From contig CANTFL010000155.1 of the NCBI GenBank assembly GCA_947650285.1, positions 274,762 through 338,761 on the forward strand: a stretch of DNA of 64,000 bases, written 5' to 3'. This document shows, piece by piece, positions 10,602-23,590 of this stretch. Source of the stretch: Hyaloperonospora brassicae (lineage: Eukaryota; Oomycota; Peronosporomycetes; Peronosporales; Peronosporaceae). Position 1 is the first letter of the stretch. Every line of letters begins with the position of its first letter. The notes under the pieces were generated by a model. That model searched no databases, was not told the DNA's origin, and was given only the letters and a program-made list of their open reading frames with translations. The position numbers were made by a program, and so were the translations under genes.

Positions 10602-12640
10602 TTACACATAGTAAAATATCCTTAATGAATATGCATTGTATACTCTGCTAGCTCTTTGCAATCTTAAAAGAGGACAATTGCGCCTGTCATGTTCGTCCTC
10701 TCTACAATCTGGATTTCCACATCTTCGCGCAGCTCGCGCTCTTTCTTTCACTAACTCAAAAGCAGAAGGATTACGCCTTGTGCTACTCCCCGCCACCGCA
10801 CCCACAGGTCTTCCTCTAGTCCGCACTACCACAGGATTGCACACTGGTGTGATCGGCTGTTGTGAGAGCTTTACAATTTGTTCCTCCAAAAGACGTTGCT
10901 GGTGTGGGGGGAGAGTTTTGCGTTGAGATTGTAGCTGTGTCAATACACCTGCAAAATCTGTCATTGCATCTACAGAAGTATCACTGTCATTGCACTCAGG
11001 CTCTTGAGTTTTACAAGCCACCACTGCCTATGGAAATGGTGGGACCCAACGAAAAATTGTCTCCAATTAAACGGTTGAGTTCGTGGGAGCAAGGAAGAAC
11101 CATCGTAATTCGAAAGATGCTGGGGCAGGTGGAGTCGCCAGCCAGGTGGTAAGCTTTCTGGAACTGTTGATACCCCTTGTTCAAAGCATAGTGTGACATC
11201 TTTTTTACTTGACATCCTTCCACATGTTGTGTAAGAATACGAGCATGGAATGCGTCTTGTTGTAGATAATCGGTTGACGAATGTGATGTCCTTGAAAGTT
11301 GATCGAGAGGGAGATCTTCTCGTACACATCTTTGAGATCTCCTGAAGAGACACTGATCCATCCTATTATCGAAGAATGTTTGCCTTCAGCGCGAGATGTA
11401 GCCAAGTGACCAAGATGCAAGACTAGCTTGGTAAATGCGGCGACAAACTTTTCCTTGTGTACGATCCATGTTCTCCTCAGGTATTTCACGGTCTGTCCGT
11501 ACTCGCAGTATGATATTTGCAAGGTTTTCCAATTAGCGATAAACGTCTCCACATCTATCGAAGCAACCAGAAGGTGCCAGTCTGCCAGAAACCGTTTCCT
11601 CCCTTCATTGCTTCGGAAATGTTTCTTCAGGTTGGCGACAATGTTCTTTTCGATGTGCCATATGCAGAGAAGATTAATAGCATCTCCAAGAATGATATGA
11701 ATTGCTGACATTAAGGCCAGCTCTCGATCAGTAACTACCACCCCAGGCAGGCGGTTCAAGAGAAACATCCCTTTCACGCGTATCAAAGCACAAAAATAGT
11801 CCTCTTCCGTCTCTACGCTCATGAAGCAAAAGCATATGGAGAATGTAGCATTGGTGCTGTACATACCGACAACGTGGAGGAGTGGGAGCTTGAACCTTGT
11901 AGACAAATGTTGTGTTAGAGACTTGTATATTGCAGACTGCAAGATGTGAAGCTCATCACCTGTTGATATTGTACGTAGAGTCTATTAATACAACGTCAAG
12001 AAACTCTCCGGCTTAATCAACAGCACTTAGCGGAGCGAAGAAGAGGTCTGTGATTCGAACTCATCGTCTTTTGCATATTCATACAGGACATCTTTTTATC
12101 TGCAGCTCGTCTAGCAGGGCTTCCAGAGGTGTACGGCCGTTCAAATCTTCTTGTCGAAGTCGGGCTTTAGCATTGGAAATGTCTTTATGGTGAGGTTTAT
12201 TTGCGGATCTTGTTGCCGTCAGGTCGTGAGAATAACTTTGGGGGCTGCACCGGCCTTGGAAATCTGTTGTATGACCTGTCGCGCTTGATAGGTGACTTTA
12301 CGTGCGCTGGGAAAGCCTGACATATCGGCTGTTGCCTCATGGCTGGGCAAACTCTCCCCTATCTGACCCGCCACATCCATACCTCTGCGGTCAATACTCT
12401 TTTGATAGTGACGCTCTAGGGACATTAAATGCATCTGCTGCTGGTCTTTTCATTCCGATTTCTTTCAGTGAGATATTCGCGACGGTTCTTGTACGCTAGG
12501 CCGTGCGAGCAATGGAGTTAGACCTTGCGTTTCTCACCGCATTTGAAGGGTTTTGAGCGAGTCCGTCCCTCCACAGCGTAGCCTTGGTCAAGTACAAACC
12601 GCTCTACTGCCAACTGAGCATCATCAAGTGAAGGATAAGC
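10602..12640 (-). pseudogene. MULE transposase, frameshifted
   Basis: Pieces in N-to-C order lie on the minus strand. About 12632-12515 is an N-terminal block ending FKCGEKRKV and then a stop. 11942-11205 is the DDE core with VVTDRELALMSAI and LLCIWHIEKNI, the classic MULE second-Asp and W-H regions. 11361-11011 holds HYALNKGYQQFQKA and LPCSHEL, the SWIM-like region. 11024-10602 has an RGRPVG AT-hook-like motif and a terminal Cys/His cluster (CGNPDC and ENC-type spacing). At least two frame changes and one stop separate them, so the gene is dead here. In autonomous MULEs the protein cuts and pastes the element by binding its TIRs. Confidence 0.8.
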
Positions 12641-12755
12641 ATGCTTGTGAGGTGGTGCTAGCATTACCGGAATAGCAAGGAATATAGAGATAAAAGGATT
12701 GAATGAATGATAGCTCGCATTCAGTGGGAAATTTTTTTCTCGACACCACGGGACG

Positions 12756-12800
12756 GAGGGTGCGCGTAGTTATTAGGGGGTGTACGCCTAGGCGGCCCCT
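12756..12800 (-). repeat. Right TIR of the MULE
   Basis: This is the inverted counterpart of 8913-8955. It is followed by ATATATAGAG, mirroring the AT-rich left flank. Confidence 0.8.
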
Positions 12801-15800
12801 ATATATAGAGTGTTTTACTCGTGTTATTAATATCATTTTGTTAACGAAGAATTAAATCTTACGCGATTCTTCACCATTCCTCTGCCCTTATTTGTACGTA
12901 AGTATACGAGGTATCTACCCAACTTTAATATTATAGGTAAGCATATGCTGTCGGGACACTAGATCACGCATACCTGCAGATGATGATGCTCACGGATATG
13001 CATATGAATCTACTTCTTAAACGGTTATGATACGTATCAAGCATATAGTTTAATATCAATTTATATCGGTACGACTTTACTATATACATTTGCGAATGAT
13101 AATAGGTCGTAAGTACCAGGTGTGAATTGACATCTAAATGTAAAGAGAGTAGCTCATTTGAGCTTAGCATCTCTCTGGAGCTAGGACCCACCAAAAACGT
13201 CTCACTCTTTACATACAGGCTATAACACTGCTTTCCGTTATGCATGAGGAATAATGCAGGAGATAGACGCAAAAGAGAGGTTAGTGGCATACAATCATTA
13301 TACAATCAGATGTTTCGATGAGATTAAGCTACAAACAGACGACCGATTCTAGTCACTATCATTTAACGAAAGACAATGTCTTAAGTTGTAGAATGAGATG
13401 TGATACATCAGCAATTAAAACATTACGCTACATTACAAGTGTTTTTAAGACAACGAAATTATTTTGTAATCGAATTTTGTGGTATGATTAAGCAAAATTT
13501 TTACTTAGAACGACATCAAGAGCTTAGCGGAACGTGTTAAAGAAACTCATATATTAATTTACAAGATCTGTTAGAGAATCGATGGATCCTGAGATAATAT
13601 AAAGACTAGAAACTCTAGTACGTACATGATCTTTCTATAGCTATATGATTGAATATAAAGTTAAGTTTTAAGATAACTAGTCTTTGAATGAACGTTAGGT
13701 GCTACACACGCCCATGCATAACCCGCGGGGTCATGTGTATTTATTAGTAGTATTATATTTTTACTTCACGGTTTCAAGAAACCTGACATGTTTGGCACTG
13801 ATAGCTAAGTAAATATACATATTAATGGATATTTTCAGTTAAGAATATTGCATACTGTTAATATTGACCCGAAAAGTTGTGGTAATAACTTTAGTTATAT
13901 CTCGGTCGATCTTTCAAGACAGTAGCTTATGTCCGATACATCTCTACTGCTTCTTTACAGTGTCTCATATCGCTTAAATAAAGCCTATTCTGTCCATTTT
14001 ATGCAGTTTTTCGAATCACTCTTGTCCATCAAGCTGATGCCTCCGTTAAAATACTACGTGTGCTTATCGCCCTACACAAAATAAATATTAGACTATTTAC
14101 CTCATTAATCATTACGCCTTCTTGGGCCGCATCTGCACCTTGGGTATAAATACATTTACATAAATGATTTTAGAATCGATTTTAATAATGAAAATGAAAT
14201 AGGGACTTTTAGAAGCTTGTAAAATTATGACGAAAGTTGTGCACTATTAAATACACTATACATTGGTCAGCGCTTCTAATATTGTATATTTTTATATATG
14301 TATATATAGTGTTTTTGACTACAGATTAGATCCAATTGTTACAATTATATGTTTGTAATCACTTCATGGACAAATATATTCTAGGCTCGGCTCATCAGTC
14401 GTCAATGTGGAAGTGTGCAATCCATTTCGTCAAAGAAAAAGAAACGGCGTGTGAAATAAAAACTTGATAAGCCATTGCAGATACTTTTCCCCTTTGCTGT
14501 GGGTATACTCACTTCACATTTTTTTTCAGAATACAGCAACTTGCACCTGCCGAATGGCGACAGGCTGTATGACACATCTTCGGGTGGCATCTTTCTCTTG
14601 TACAAGTCAAAATAGTTTTATAGAGAAATCTTGGTCACAGAGACGACCAGATCATATATCGCTTAATTAAAATGGTTGTGGCTTAATCAATGTATTGCGA
14701 TTGTTCTCCTTAAATACATCAATCTTATGTACGTCCCTTCATACTTCTATATAAATCAAAGCTCTGAATTGTCGCCGTGAAGAAGGGGTGTTGAAAAGTG
14801 CAACTTACAATTAGGAAGCCAATCCACGGTGGCAAACATGCTTGCTAGCCAGTATATTATATCATGCCTTGTGTGAGCTCCATCGGCGAGTTGATGGTGA
14901 AATTCGACCGACACACTTCAGAAAATATATAACTATAGCAGCAACGGAGCAGGCAACAAGTAATTATGCATTAGCACCAAATACTTACTATATACGTACC
15001 ATTGCATTTTAGCTTATACACGAAGAATCCTATCCACTCAGCTCGACTCAACATCATTTGTCGAAGATCACATCGAATACGCGCTTGCTTCCTATCATAT
15101 TCCAGTTTACAGCGACGTTATTCACGCAAATGCTACCCACTCTCACCGAATAGTGTGAGAAATAAATGATATTTATTTTAATTCAAGACGCCATCAGGTC
15201 GAGCATCCAAATAGTATATCGAAATTATATAATATCGGACAAATTAAGCTGCAAGGCAGACCGAGTCGAATCGGTTAGGATCTTGACGCAGCCCAAACTT
15301 GTCGCTTAGATAGTACTATGGATTTGAGGTAATTGGCTCTTATGAAATGAAATACGGTTGACCACTCTTTTCATTATACTGAAAATTAGTCAATCGATCA
15401 GCAATAAGAGGCTATGTGAAACTGCACAAACCTAGCTCGTTCTTGTCCTTACTTGATACAGACGGTCTTGTGCTAAGAAGATCACTGGGGATGGTAATTA
15501 GCGTATACATATGGGATCTGCAAATAATGACGGGCATTCTGGACGTGCACTATGCGCATCTTGACCCGGTCAAGATGTAGTAGCGTCCTAACATATGTTG
15601 TAGTGTTGACGCCGGAATGTAGTGGAGTGGTTATTACTATTTCTTTTCATCCCGACACTCCACTGGCTCCCATACAACCGACTGTAGGAGAAGGTACCAT
15701 GTTTTCGTGATTGTGTTCCTCCTCACCTTGTACATTCGTCGGTAGGGCGGGCTGCACTCATTCAGGTTGACTTGTGTCGAGGGAAAACTTCACTGTGTTT

Positions 15801-16569
15801 GTAATGGGGTTAGTAATCACCTTCTAAGTCTTCACACGAACTCGAGTATACTTATCGTGTCGTCCGTATGAATTGCCATGATATCGGCGAGATGACCTCG
15901 TTTATCATGTATTTTTACATATATATATCTGGTCCACCTTAACTTTTAGGTATATAAGCCGTTTGGCGTTCTTGTAAACTGTACTTGACAATGTTGCAGT
16001 ATCCGATCGCAGTAAAGCTTTTATAAGACTCATCGATCTCAGGATAAAAGATCAGTGACATCACTTGATTACCGTATGTGTGCTTTCTTGAAGTCCGATG
16101 CCGTATTTTAACGCAAAAGGGAAGTCGACACGTGTAATAATAAGCAAACTGAATAACTTTAATTGATTAAACAGTTTAAAATAAGGGGAAATATAGAAAG
16201 GTCCATTTAATTACGAGAGAAAAATGCCCCTGAAAAAAAAGAATGCCTTTAATAATTAGAGAAGAAAATAATTCCCCAGATGATTACGAAAATAGCAGAA
16301 TGCACCACGTACTAGTGTGCTCAAGTTTATTGGGGTAACATAGATCCACACGTTCTTAATCATTTTCATTTTCTCACTTACGGCCGTGACCACCATCGCG
16401 CTGTTCGGGAATCCACAGCAAGGGTTCTAACGCGGGAGTACTGCTCTTGCTGCCACCAGTTGCAGGCGCAGACGCGAGACATGAGGGCGTCAAAACGTCT
16501 TTGTATCATCGGGGGCGGTTGCAAAAACAGTCCATCCGTGCTAATATTCTTGATTTTAATGGATATTAT
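12801..16569. other. AT-rich intergenic DNA, no gene recognised
   Basis: Both strands are rich in stops, with no frame over about 115 aa and no motif I recognise. There is a 10-bp-arm palindrome at about 15558-15578. A TATATAAG followed by AGTAAAGC at about 15950-16015 resembles an LTR promoter, but no second LTR or target duplication could be found. Confidence 0.6.
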
Positions 16570-16765
16570 TTTTTTGTTGCTATTTTTGATGCTGCAACTG
16601 CTATTTCTGCCGCTGCTGTGGTATAGATGCTGCGGTTGCTGGTGTTGTTGATCATTATATGCTGCTACTGCTATTTTTGCTGAGGTTGCTGTTGTTGTTG
16701 TTCAGTTGATGCTGCTACTGCTAATTCTGTTGCTGCTGTTGTTGTAGGTGCTACGGTTGCTGTTA
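16570..16765 (+). repeat. Decayed (TGC/TGT)n trinucleotide repeat
   Basis: About 195 bp consist mostly of TGCTGC, TTGTTG and related triplets, interrupted by ATTTT-type units repeated at loose intervals (GCTACTGCTATTTTTGC-like blocks). It looks like an old microsatellite with higher-order duplication. It is not in a convincing reading frame. Confidence 0.7.
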
Positions 16766-18444
16766 TATTGTTCTACTTGTGCGATTGAATTTCCCTTCTT
16801 GCTTCTCAGGTTATATAAAATAAAACGATTAATCATATTAATAGACGCCAATAAATCTGTCTTTTTTGCTCAATTGAAGTCTTCAATGTCTACAGACATC
16901 TTTGCCTGCAGGCATGTTTCAGGAAGTAAACGTGCGGTGATGCATTAAGCGTGATCATCAAAGTTTTTGCCGGTCAATTGAACGACAACGTGGTAAGATT
17001 TTTTTGTCATGTTTCACTTGAGTATACTAGGACGTGGGGCTTTTTTTACTTTCGTGATCATCTGAAGCATTGTTTATTTCACAATTATTTGGGTCATCTT
17101 TTGGATTTTTCTTTTATTGTATTATCTGGAGTATTTTTTTTATTTTTTTGCGGTTCAATGGACTATTCTTTTATTTCCCCCAATAAAAACCACCGCTATG
17201 TCTACCATATCTTCGGACCTGTGTAGTGTGTCGACTGTCACTGCTGATCGCATTCTTGTACTACGTGGCTTCATGTAATCATTTGATCGAAGTTTGTAAA
17301 ATGCGTCGTTTAATGTGGTACACACAAATCCAATGGATCGCGATCTCTTCCGTGATCGCGATTGGGATCACGGTATGTGGTATGTACCAAATCGATGAGA
17401 CGCGATCGTGTCATTTTATGGATCATCGCGTATATTACAATCTAATTCGATACCCATCACCCTCGGCATAGATTAATAAGGTTAGGTTCACTATTTTCTA
17501 CCACCTATCCAACATATGCGACGAGACTTGTGCAACTATCTCTTTAAAAGATTTGCTAAATCGGATTCAACCAAAGCTCAATCCATTCTTCCGTTATATA
17601 ATATGCTCGATCTATTTTACATAGTGATGACAACAACACAACCCATTTTATTTGCTAAGAACCAAAAGGATCAATAGATACCTCAAATAAAGTTTTTATA
17701 CAAAAACTTGATGCGAAATGGCGTTTGTTAATATTTCTACTATATTTAATTCATACTTTAAAGCATTCTTGCCATTTAAATTATGTATTACGAACTTTGG
17801 GCACTATAAAATTGTACAAAGGGCTCACTGTAAAAATTTGTACAAAATCAAGACTACCGGATCTCTTGACAAATCAGGAGGTTTCAGGATTGAATTTAGA
17901 TTTTATGACAATCGCCAGCAATTGCACCCTCACATAATATGTTATTAATTCGGCAAATAAAGTCCTCGTTGCGAAAAGCACAAAATTATGTAGCCTGAAG
18001 CATATGCTACGCACAAAGAAGTCTTAGGATGCAATTTTAGGCACTTCTGATCACTCTAAAGGTCTTTAGAAGTACATTTAAAGTACTAGTCCCACTTCAA
18101 ACGATACAATACATCTACTGCGCACGATGATTCAATCTTCACCGCCCCTATATCTCGCATCTTTCAATTTATTTTTATTATTATTGAGAGCTACCCTAAA
18201 TCGAATATATAAGAAGATATTTTTAAAAGTGAGGAGTTGGTCCAATGTAATCGTGTCATAGACGCACTTCCAGCCGAAAAAAGAGCTGATACCTTCTATG
18301 ACCTAGTCGTTAAGTCTTACGGTCAGCAACAAGAATATGTCCATAATACGTAATGCATTGCAGGTTTCATCGTACTTTATAGTATATTGGTGATTTTAGC
18401 TTCACAACTACTATTGAGCAAATCTATTGCTTTTTGCTTTTCGA
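16766..18444. other. AT-rich intergenic DNA, no gene recognised
   Basis: Only short frames occur. A T-rich stretch lies at 17040-17160. An 8-bp-arm hairpin (CCGTGATC / GATCACGG) lies near 17349-17372. Nothing here matches another part of the window. Confidence 0.55.
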
Positions 18445-21400
18445 TTTCAAAAATGAGTGGACATATCCTCAAAGGATCTTTCGAGGACACGATTAGCACG
18501 TTCCGTCGGACCATATGTTTTTAAGATGGTCAGATGTCGACATCTTCAACCGCATTCCGAGTGAACGGAACACAGATTGCCAAAATTCCGCTGTGAACCA
18601 AGGGTTAAGGTCGGATACGATCACGGGGTAACCCTTTAATTAAAAAAGTCGTGTCGATAAATACACGAGCACACCCGTGTGCTGTGAACGACTCGGTTAC
18701 AGAAGCAAGATGGATCATCTTGCTGAAACGATCTACAAGGACAAGAATACCATTATTCTTGCGAATGTCTTCGGGAAACTCGAAGATGAAGTCCATTGAA
18801 ACGGACTGCCAGTACGCTGTTGGGACCGGTAGAGGCTGTTAAGGTGCACGGTATGCAGGACTGAGCTTCACTAGTTGGCAAACCTCGCAAGCACGTATGT
18901 AATTACGTGTAAAATGATGTTGGCGGGGCCAGTAAAAGTCACGACTTACCGTAAGGTAAGTCTTCCCCCTACCACGATGACCACGTGATGGCGCATTGTG
19001 ACACTCATATATGACGCTAGCTCAAGTTGTTATGAATTGGAACGACGACACGAGGCGTGTCGCCGTCAACGGCTGTATAATATAGCAGCCCGTTGCGTGT
19101 TGTATACCGATCCGACGAGAAGTAATACAAAGATGTAAATATTCCAACGATTCAAGGTTTGGATTCACCAGATGATCCATCAATAGTAGAAGATCATTAT
19201 CTATTGCGTAGATTTTTCCCGCACATCGTCAAGTTTACTTGAAGACGGAACAATCATGGTAAGTGTCAAAACAGTGGGATCATCTTCACTGTTGCATTGC
19301 GCGCCCGGCTCGATACCGGGTCGGCGCGGTAGCGCATCAGCGAAGACATGGAGGCGTCCTGTTTAATACTTCACGGATAAGATGTACTCTGCGAAGAAAA
19401 ATAGCCACCTCGCTATTTGTTGTGAGAGGTGTGGGCTATTTACGGCCGTGCGTAGTATCGCATGGGTTGTAAAGACAATGAACGATCTATCTCCCAAGCG
19501 ATAGACGCGAATATTAGCCAGTGCGTACTACATGGCAAGATGTTCCTTGTCATGCTCTAAGTAATTACGCTCAGCTGCTTGCAGCTGACGCGATTGGTAA
19601 CGGATGACGAGCTCTGTGCCATCTGTATCAAATTGCATCAACGCACAGGCGATCGCAATATTGCTGGCGTCGCAGACCACATGAAATGGTCAGTCCTGAC
19701 CTGCAATCGGCAGTTTTGGCGATCGCATCAAGCTTTGCTTGATACCTACGAAGAAACGCTAGCAGCCAGCGTTCCATGACCACTTCACATTATTTTTGAG
19801 TAGACAAAAAAGATGCACGGTCATCTCGGCGTAGTTGCGCGAGTACTTGTGCAAGTACGCCGCTAGCCCAAGGAACTTCCTTATTCCCTTGACATCGACT
19901 GGCACTGGCCAGTCGGGAATTGCCTTGATCTGTTCGGGATCAGGGCGTACGTCGTGTTTACCCACGATGCACCCAAGAAGTGGTATTTCGCTAGCCGCGA
20001 ATATACACTTCTTGAGGTTGGCGTACAACTTGTGCTTGCGCACCAGTTGAAGGACTTGACGAACGTGAGTTCTATGAACTTCAACGTCCGTCTTTCCGTC
20101 CATAGCCCGGCTATGGACGAACACATCATCGAAGTAACTCGGTGCGAAGTCTCGCACCGGTCTCAACAGATTTGTTACACATCTGTTGAAAGTAGCAGGG
20201 GCATTGCTCAGCCCCTGTGGCATCACTAGCCACTCCCACAACATACCGCTGAAGGTGCTCACTGGTGTGTACGGGATGTCCCGTTCACGCATAAGGATCT
20301 GATAGAAGCCTATCATCAGATCCATGGACGAAAAGATGGTGCTCTTTGACTACCATCTATGATGACGTCCTTTCTCGGTATCGGCGTCTGAGCCGGTTTC
20401 GTTGCAGCATTCAACTTGTTGAATGCGTGCACTATCCGCCATCTTCCTGTGGCCTTTCGCACACAGAAGGTCGGAGAGCTGTGAGGGGATGTTGATTCCC
20501 TCACATGGCCCGCTGCTAAGTGATCGGCAAAGAACTTGTCGATCGCTAGTACTTGTTCACGAGGCAGTGGCCACTGCTTCATGACACAGTACTTCGAGCC
20601 CGGTTTGAGCTCAATCTCGTGTCGAGTGCCTTTGTCCTTAGGCAACTCGCAAGGTACGGAATCAGGGAATACATCCTTGAATTCGATCAAATCCTTATAC
20701 AAAGGATTTGCCTGAAGTGACTCCCACGATGGAGACGTGTATCGCTCAATACGAGTCTTCTCATCGAGGACACTTTCTTCCATCGATGAGCTGCTGAGAA
20801 CCCGTTCCTCGTTTTTAGTGGACACTGTTGCCGACCAAATATTGGCCACGTACTCATCTTTTGTGACGAGTATGCAGATCTGCTTGACTTTGCCACTACG
20901 CAGATCACGCAAAACCCGTTTCGGTTCAGGCGTTGGTAATTGAGTCATCTTCAAAGTTAACGTCGGAGGCGCAATCGGATCCAGCGTATGAGCTCCTACA
21001 CTTAATTCGTCAGTGACCAAGACGTTCGACGTCTCGGTTTCTTCCTGGGGACTTGCTTCCACCGCTTGTTGAGGGACTGTATTCTCAACATGTAACTCTA
21101 GAAGAGTTTTGTTTTCAATCACGTGGGAACTAATTCCTCTACGTCTTCTGACTTTGTCTGTGCAACCACAGACAGAGACTGATCCTCTACGGTCGACTCT
21201 ACGGCCGACCCAGGATGAACGTTTTGCTCTTAGCTGGCAACTAGTTTATATTATCAAGGATGTTGACCGCTCAGCATGCATTCGTGTCCCGTTCCACTCG
21301 ACTTATTCATGTGATAGACCTTCGTCACTGCCTGTACGTCTGTAAAGCCACCGGGAGCATGCTCCACAGTGTGGTGATCATCTACACTGTGGTATTGTGC

Positions 21401-21850
21401 CGTGGTACTAACGACCATACCACAAGTGAGACCATCGCACTCGCTCGCAGTACATCCACACGCTTGTGGACGCTCCATGACGTCTATCAGATATCCATCT
21501 GATGAACAAGCGGCAGGCATCTTCACGGGTCGATACTGCGGGCTCACCCTTGGCTCGTAACTTCTTCCTCTGATCCAAGGTAATCCCAAGATGACATCGA
21601 ATTTGTCATCCAGATCCAATACGATGTAGTCATCATCATTTTGTCCATCTGCTAACTTGTAGTGGATTCCTACTACACCTTTCTCAACGGTAATCGATGC
21701 GCCTGTGGCACGGCGCACCGTCATCCTCGCTGTAGGGATGTCGCGCTCATCGAACTTGAGCCCACGACCCTCTAGTGACTGGCGGAAAACAAAGTTTCTC
21801 GACGCCTCACAATCAACTAGGGCTCGTAATGACATATTGTTTATCACTTA
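18445..21850 (-). pseudogene. pol: Gypsy A2 Pol (protease to partial integrase), decayed
   Basis: Protease lies at 21847-21254, with DCEAS where A1 has DCGAS, so the Gly of the active-site loop is lost. RT lies at 21122-19759 in two frames that overlap near 20316, with the YFDD box preserved. RNase H pieces lie around 19790-19300, and integrase pieces at 19050-18445, including the SMDFIF-type first-Asp block at 18796-18605. Many stops and frameshifts break it. The stretch at about 18950 reads GHRGRGKTYLTVSRD in one frame and shows where A1 lost a base. Confidence 0.85.
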
Positions 21851-22890
21851 TAACTTCAAGGTGATGTGTGATATCTCATCACCAGGTGCAGAGACACACA
21901 ATGATTGTTTGTCTGGAGTAACTTTCGTCAAGAGATTTGCAAATTCGCTTGAGGTTGCTGGATCAGTAGGGATATCCGCCCCTAATGACCCACGCTCATT
22001 GCCCTTTTTGGCAAATGGACGACCATTTCGCTCAGTACTGCTAAGTACTGGGCGTGGAGCACTACACTCGTATGCGTAGTGCCCTGACTTCTGGCAGCGA
22101 TTGCATTTCTGCAATCGCTTGTTGTTTGAAGAGCGAGGTCTCTTTTTCTCAACATAGCAGAGGTTCATTGGTTCTGGTCCTCTATTCTATTGTCGTCTTA
22201 GTGGACGATAAGAGTTTGAGCTAGCATGATCCTGTCTCATGCTAAAGTCTTCCTGTTCCGCAGCTGAGATTGATTGTTCATGGGTATCCAGCTCCATATA
22301 GAACGGGTGATATTGGACGGGCCCGTCTGAGGGCCCTTGTATAAAAAATGGTAGTCAACGTGTGTTCATGGACTGGGTTAGCAGTTATACTACTAGCGAG
22401 GAGTCGTATATGCTGATCTTAAGCGTGTACATCACGCTTACCCTGCTTGAGATTAAGGAGCTCCGATAGAGCTCTGAACTCAGCTATTGGCGGTTCAAAC
22501 ATTTGTTTGAGCCGGGTGTTAAACGCTTCGAGCGACTCAAAAGCATATGGATCGCCCATCTCCAGCCTTAAGGCCCAAGTCTTGGCACGTTGTGCCAGGT
22601 GGGATTGAGCAAATGTGAGTTTCATTTGCTCATCGTCGATACGACGAGCCCTTAGGGCTCTGTCGAGTTCGACAAATCATAGTAACAGGGAATCCTCCGG
22701 GACTCCACTGTACTTGGAGATGTCAACTTTCATGACTTCGGGACGACGCGCATGCGCCGTCCCGCCCACAGTAGCATGGAATTGCTGCTGTCTCAACAGC
22801 TCTGTCTGTTCAGCACCGAGTCGTCTCAACTGCTCGGTCTGCTGAGAGCCTTGCTGGTGAAGCAAGGCTATTTTCTACCATCAGCGCCAA
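21848..22890 (-). pseudogene. gag: Gypsy A2 Gag fragments with CCHC zinc knuckle
   Basis: The piece at 22625-22419 resembles the core of a retrotransposon Gag (AQRAKTWAL, then FNTRLKQMFEPP). The piece at 22168-21848 carries one zinc knuckle, CNRCQKSGHYAYEC, with C-x2-C-x4-H-x4-C spacing and basic flanks, for binding element RNA. The piece at 22865-22677 is a Gln-rich N-terminal part. Stops divide them, so no full Gag can be made. Confidence 0.75.
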
Positions 22891-23110
22891 GTTCATGTTG
22901 AATGAACTTGGCTATAGCGGCATGTTGTTGGTCTCTGTCAAGAAATTTCCATCATAGCTTTAATGCCGATGTCACGCACGGTAGAGCTCATTAGCCCACC
23001 TCGGCCCATTCGAGGTCACTCAGATGGGCGGAGCCTTCACGTGTGACGTGAAAGCCATCTTTCCCATCCAACATGTAAATGTTGAATAAGATGAGTGGTC
23101 GCTGGAAGGA

Positions 23111-23126
23111 ATACAAAGTGCTACCA
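23111..23126 (-). other. Primer-binding site of Gypsy A2
   Basis: On the element strand, TGGTAGCACTTTGTAT begins two bases after the 5' LTR end. It starts with the TGG that pairs with a tRNA CCA end. The first eleven bases are identical to the family B site. Confidence 0.6.
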
Positions 23127-23128
23127 GG

Positions 23129-23590
23129 TGTAACGAGCGCACCCTTGCTCATGTAACTGAGCAAGAAACCTTGTACGGATAGGGTGCGTGCACCCGACGA
23201 ACGTACACAAGGCAACCGAGGAAGCGATAGGTAAAACAGAACCCGAAAGCTCTGTCTTGAGGGAAAAGTAGAACTATTTATTTATTATAATTATAACGTT
23301 GATAAATCATCTTTTGACTTACTCGAGCTATATTAAAGTTCCTTCTTCATGTGGGTCCCTAGCTCACCACCCATTGCGCGCGTCTAGCAGCGATTGGTGG
23401 TTAAGTTGATTGATGTACACCGTACACCAACCGAGAAGTGGAGCCGTCCACGGATATTATCCTTAGCGATAATAATTCGACAAAATCACTCATTTCAAGT
23501 GATGTTGACTGAATATTATCAAAACAGATCATATTCAAAATTTGGTACTTTCGCACCAATTTTTTTGTGTAACGGGCTGACTCCGTTACA
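23129..23590 (-). repeat. 5' LTR of Gypsy A2 (462 bp)
   Basis: On the minus strand it begins TGTAACGGAGTC and ends GCTCGTTACA. It shares with LTR A1 the module around the ACCAATCGC block and the CGCTTCCTCG block. It is very similar to the A3 LTR at 44710-45154. Confidence 0.85.

Larger units (their letters stand above)
8913..12800 (-). mobile_element. Mutator-like (MULE) DNA transposon with a broken transposase
   Basis: The left end (AGGGGCTGTCTAGGCGTACA from 8913) and the reverse complement of the right end (AGGGGCCGCCTAGGCGTACA from 12800) match with two differences, and weaker similarity extends to about 43 bp, giving terminal inverted repeats. The interior codes for MULE transposase pieces on the minus strand. 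Flanks on both sides are AT repeats, so the expected 8-10-bp target duplication cannot be fixed. A third TIR-like sequence at 10474-10506 points to a nested or compound structure: the transposase lies between the inner TIR and the right TIR, and 1.56 kb of other DNA lies to the left. Confidence 0.8.
18445..23590 (-). mobile_element. Gypsy family A, copy A2, 3' end missing
   Basis: A minus-strand relative of A1. It has 5' LTR (23129-23590), primer-binding site, gag, protease, RT, RNase H and part of integrase, in that order, going down in coordinate. Homology to A1 stops inside the integrase at about 18445. The chromodomain, antisense ORF and 3' LTR are absent, so it is a truncated copy. It helps to read A1, because it lacks the 1-nt deletion A1 has in the integrase. 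Confidence 0.9.

Noticed and set aside
15596..16075. Possible solo LTR (TGTTG start, TATATAAG, then a short tail)
   Set aside because: No second copy in the window, no clear CA end and no target duplication were found. Kept only as a note in the gap entry.
17349..17372. Hairpin resembling a terminator or operator
   Set aside because: Eukaryotic context, no adjacent gene, and no repeat elsewhere. Probably chance.
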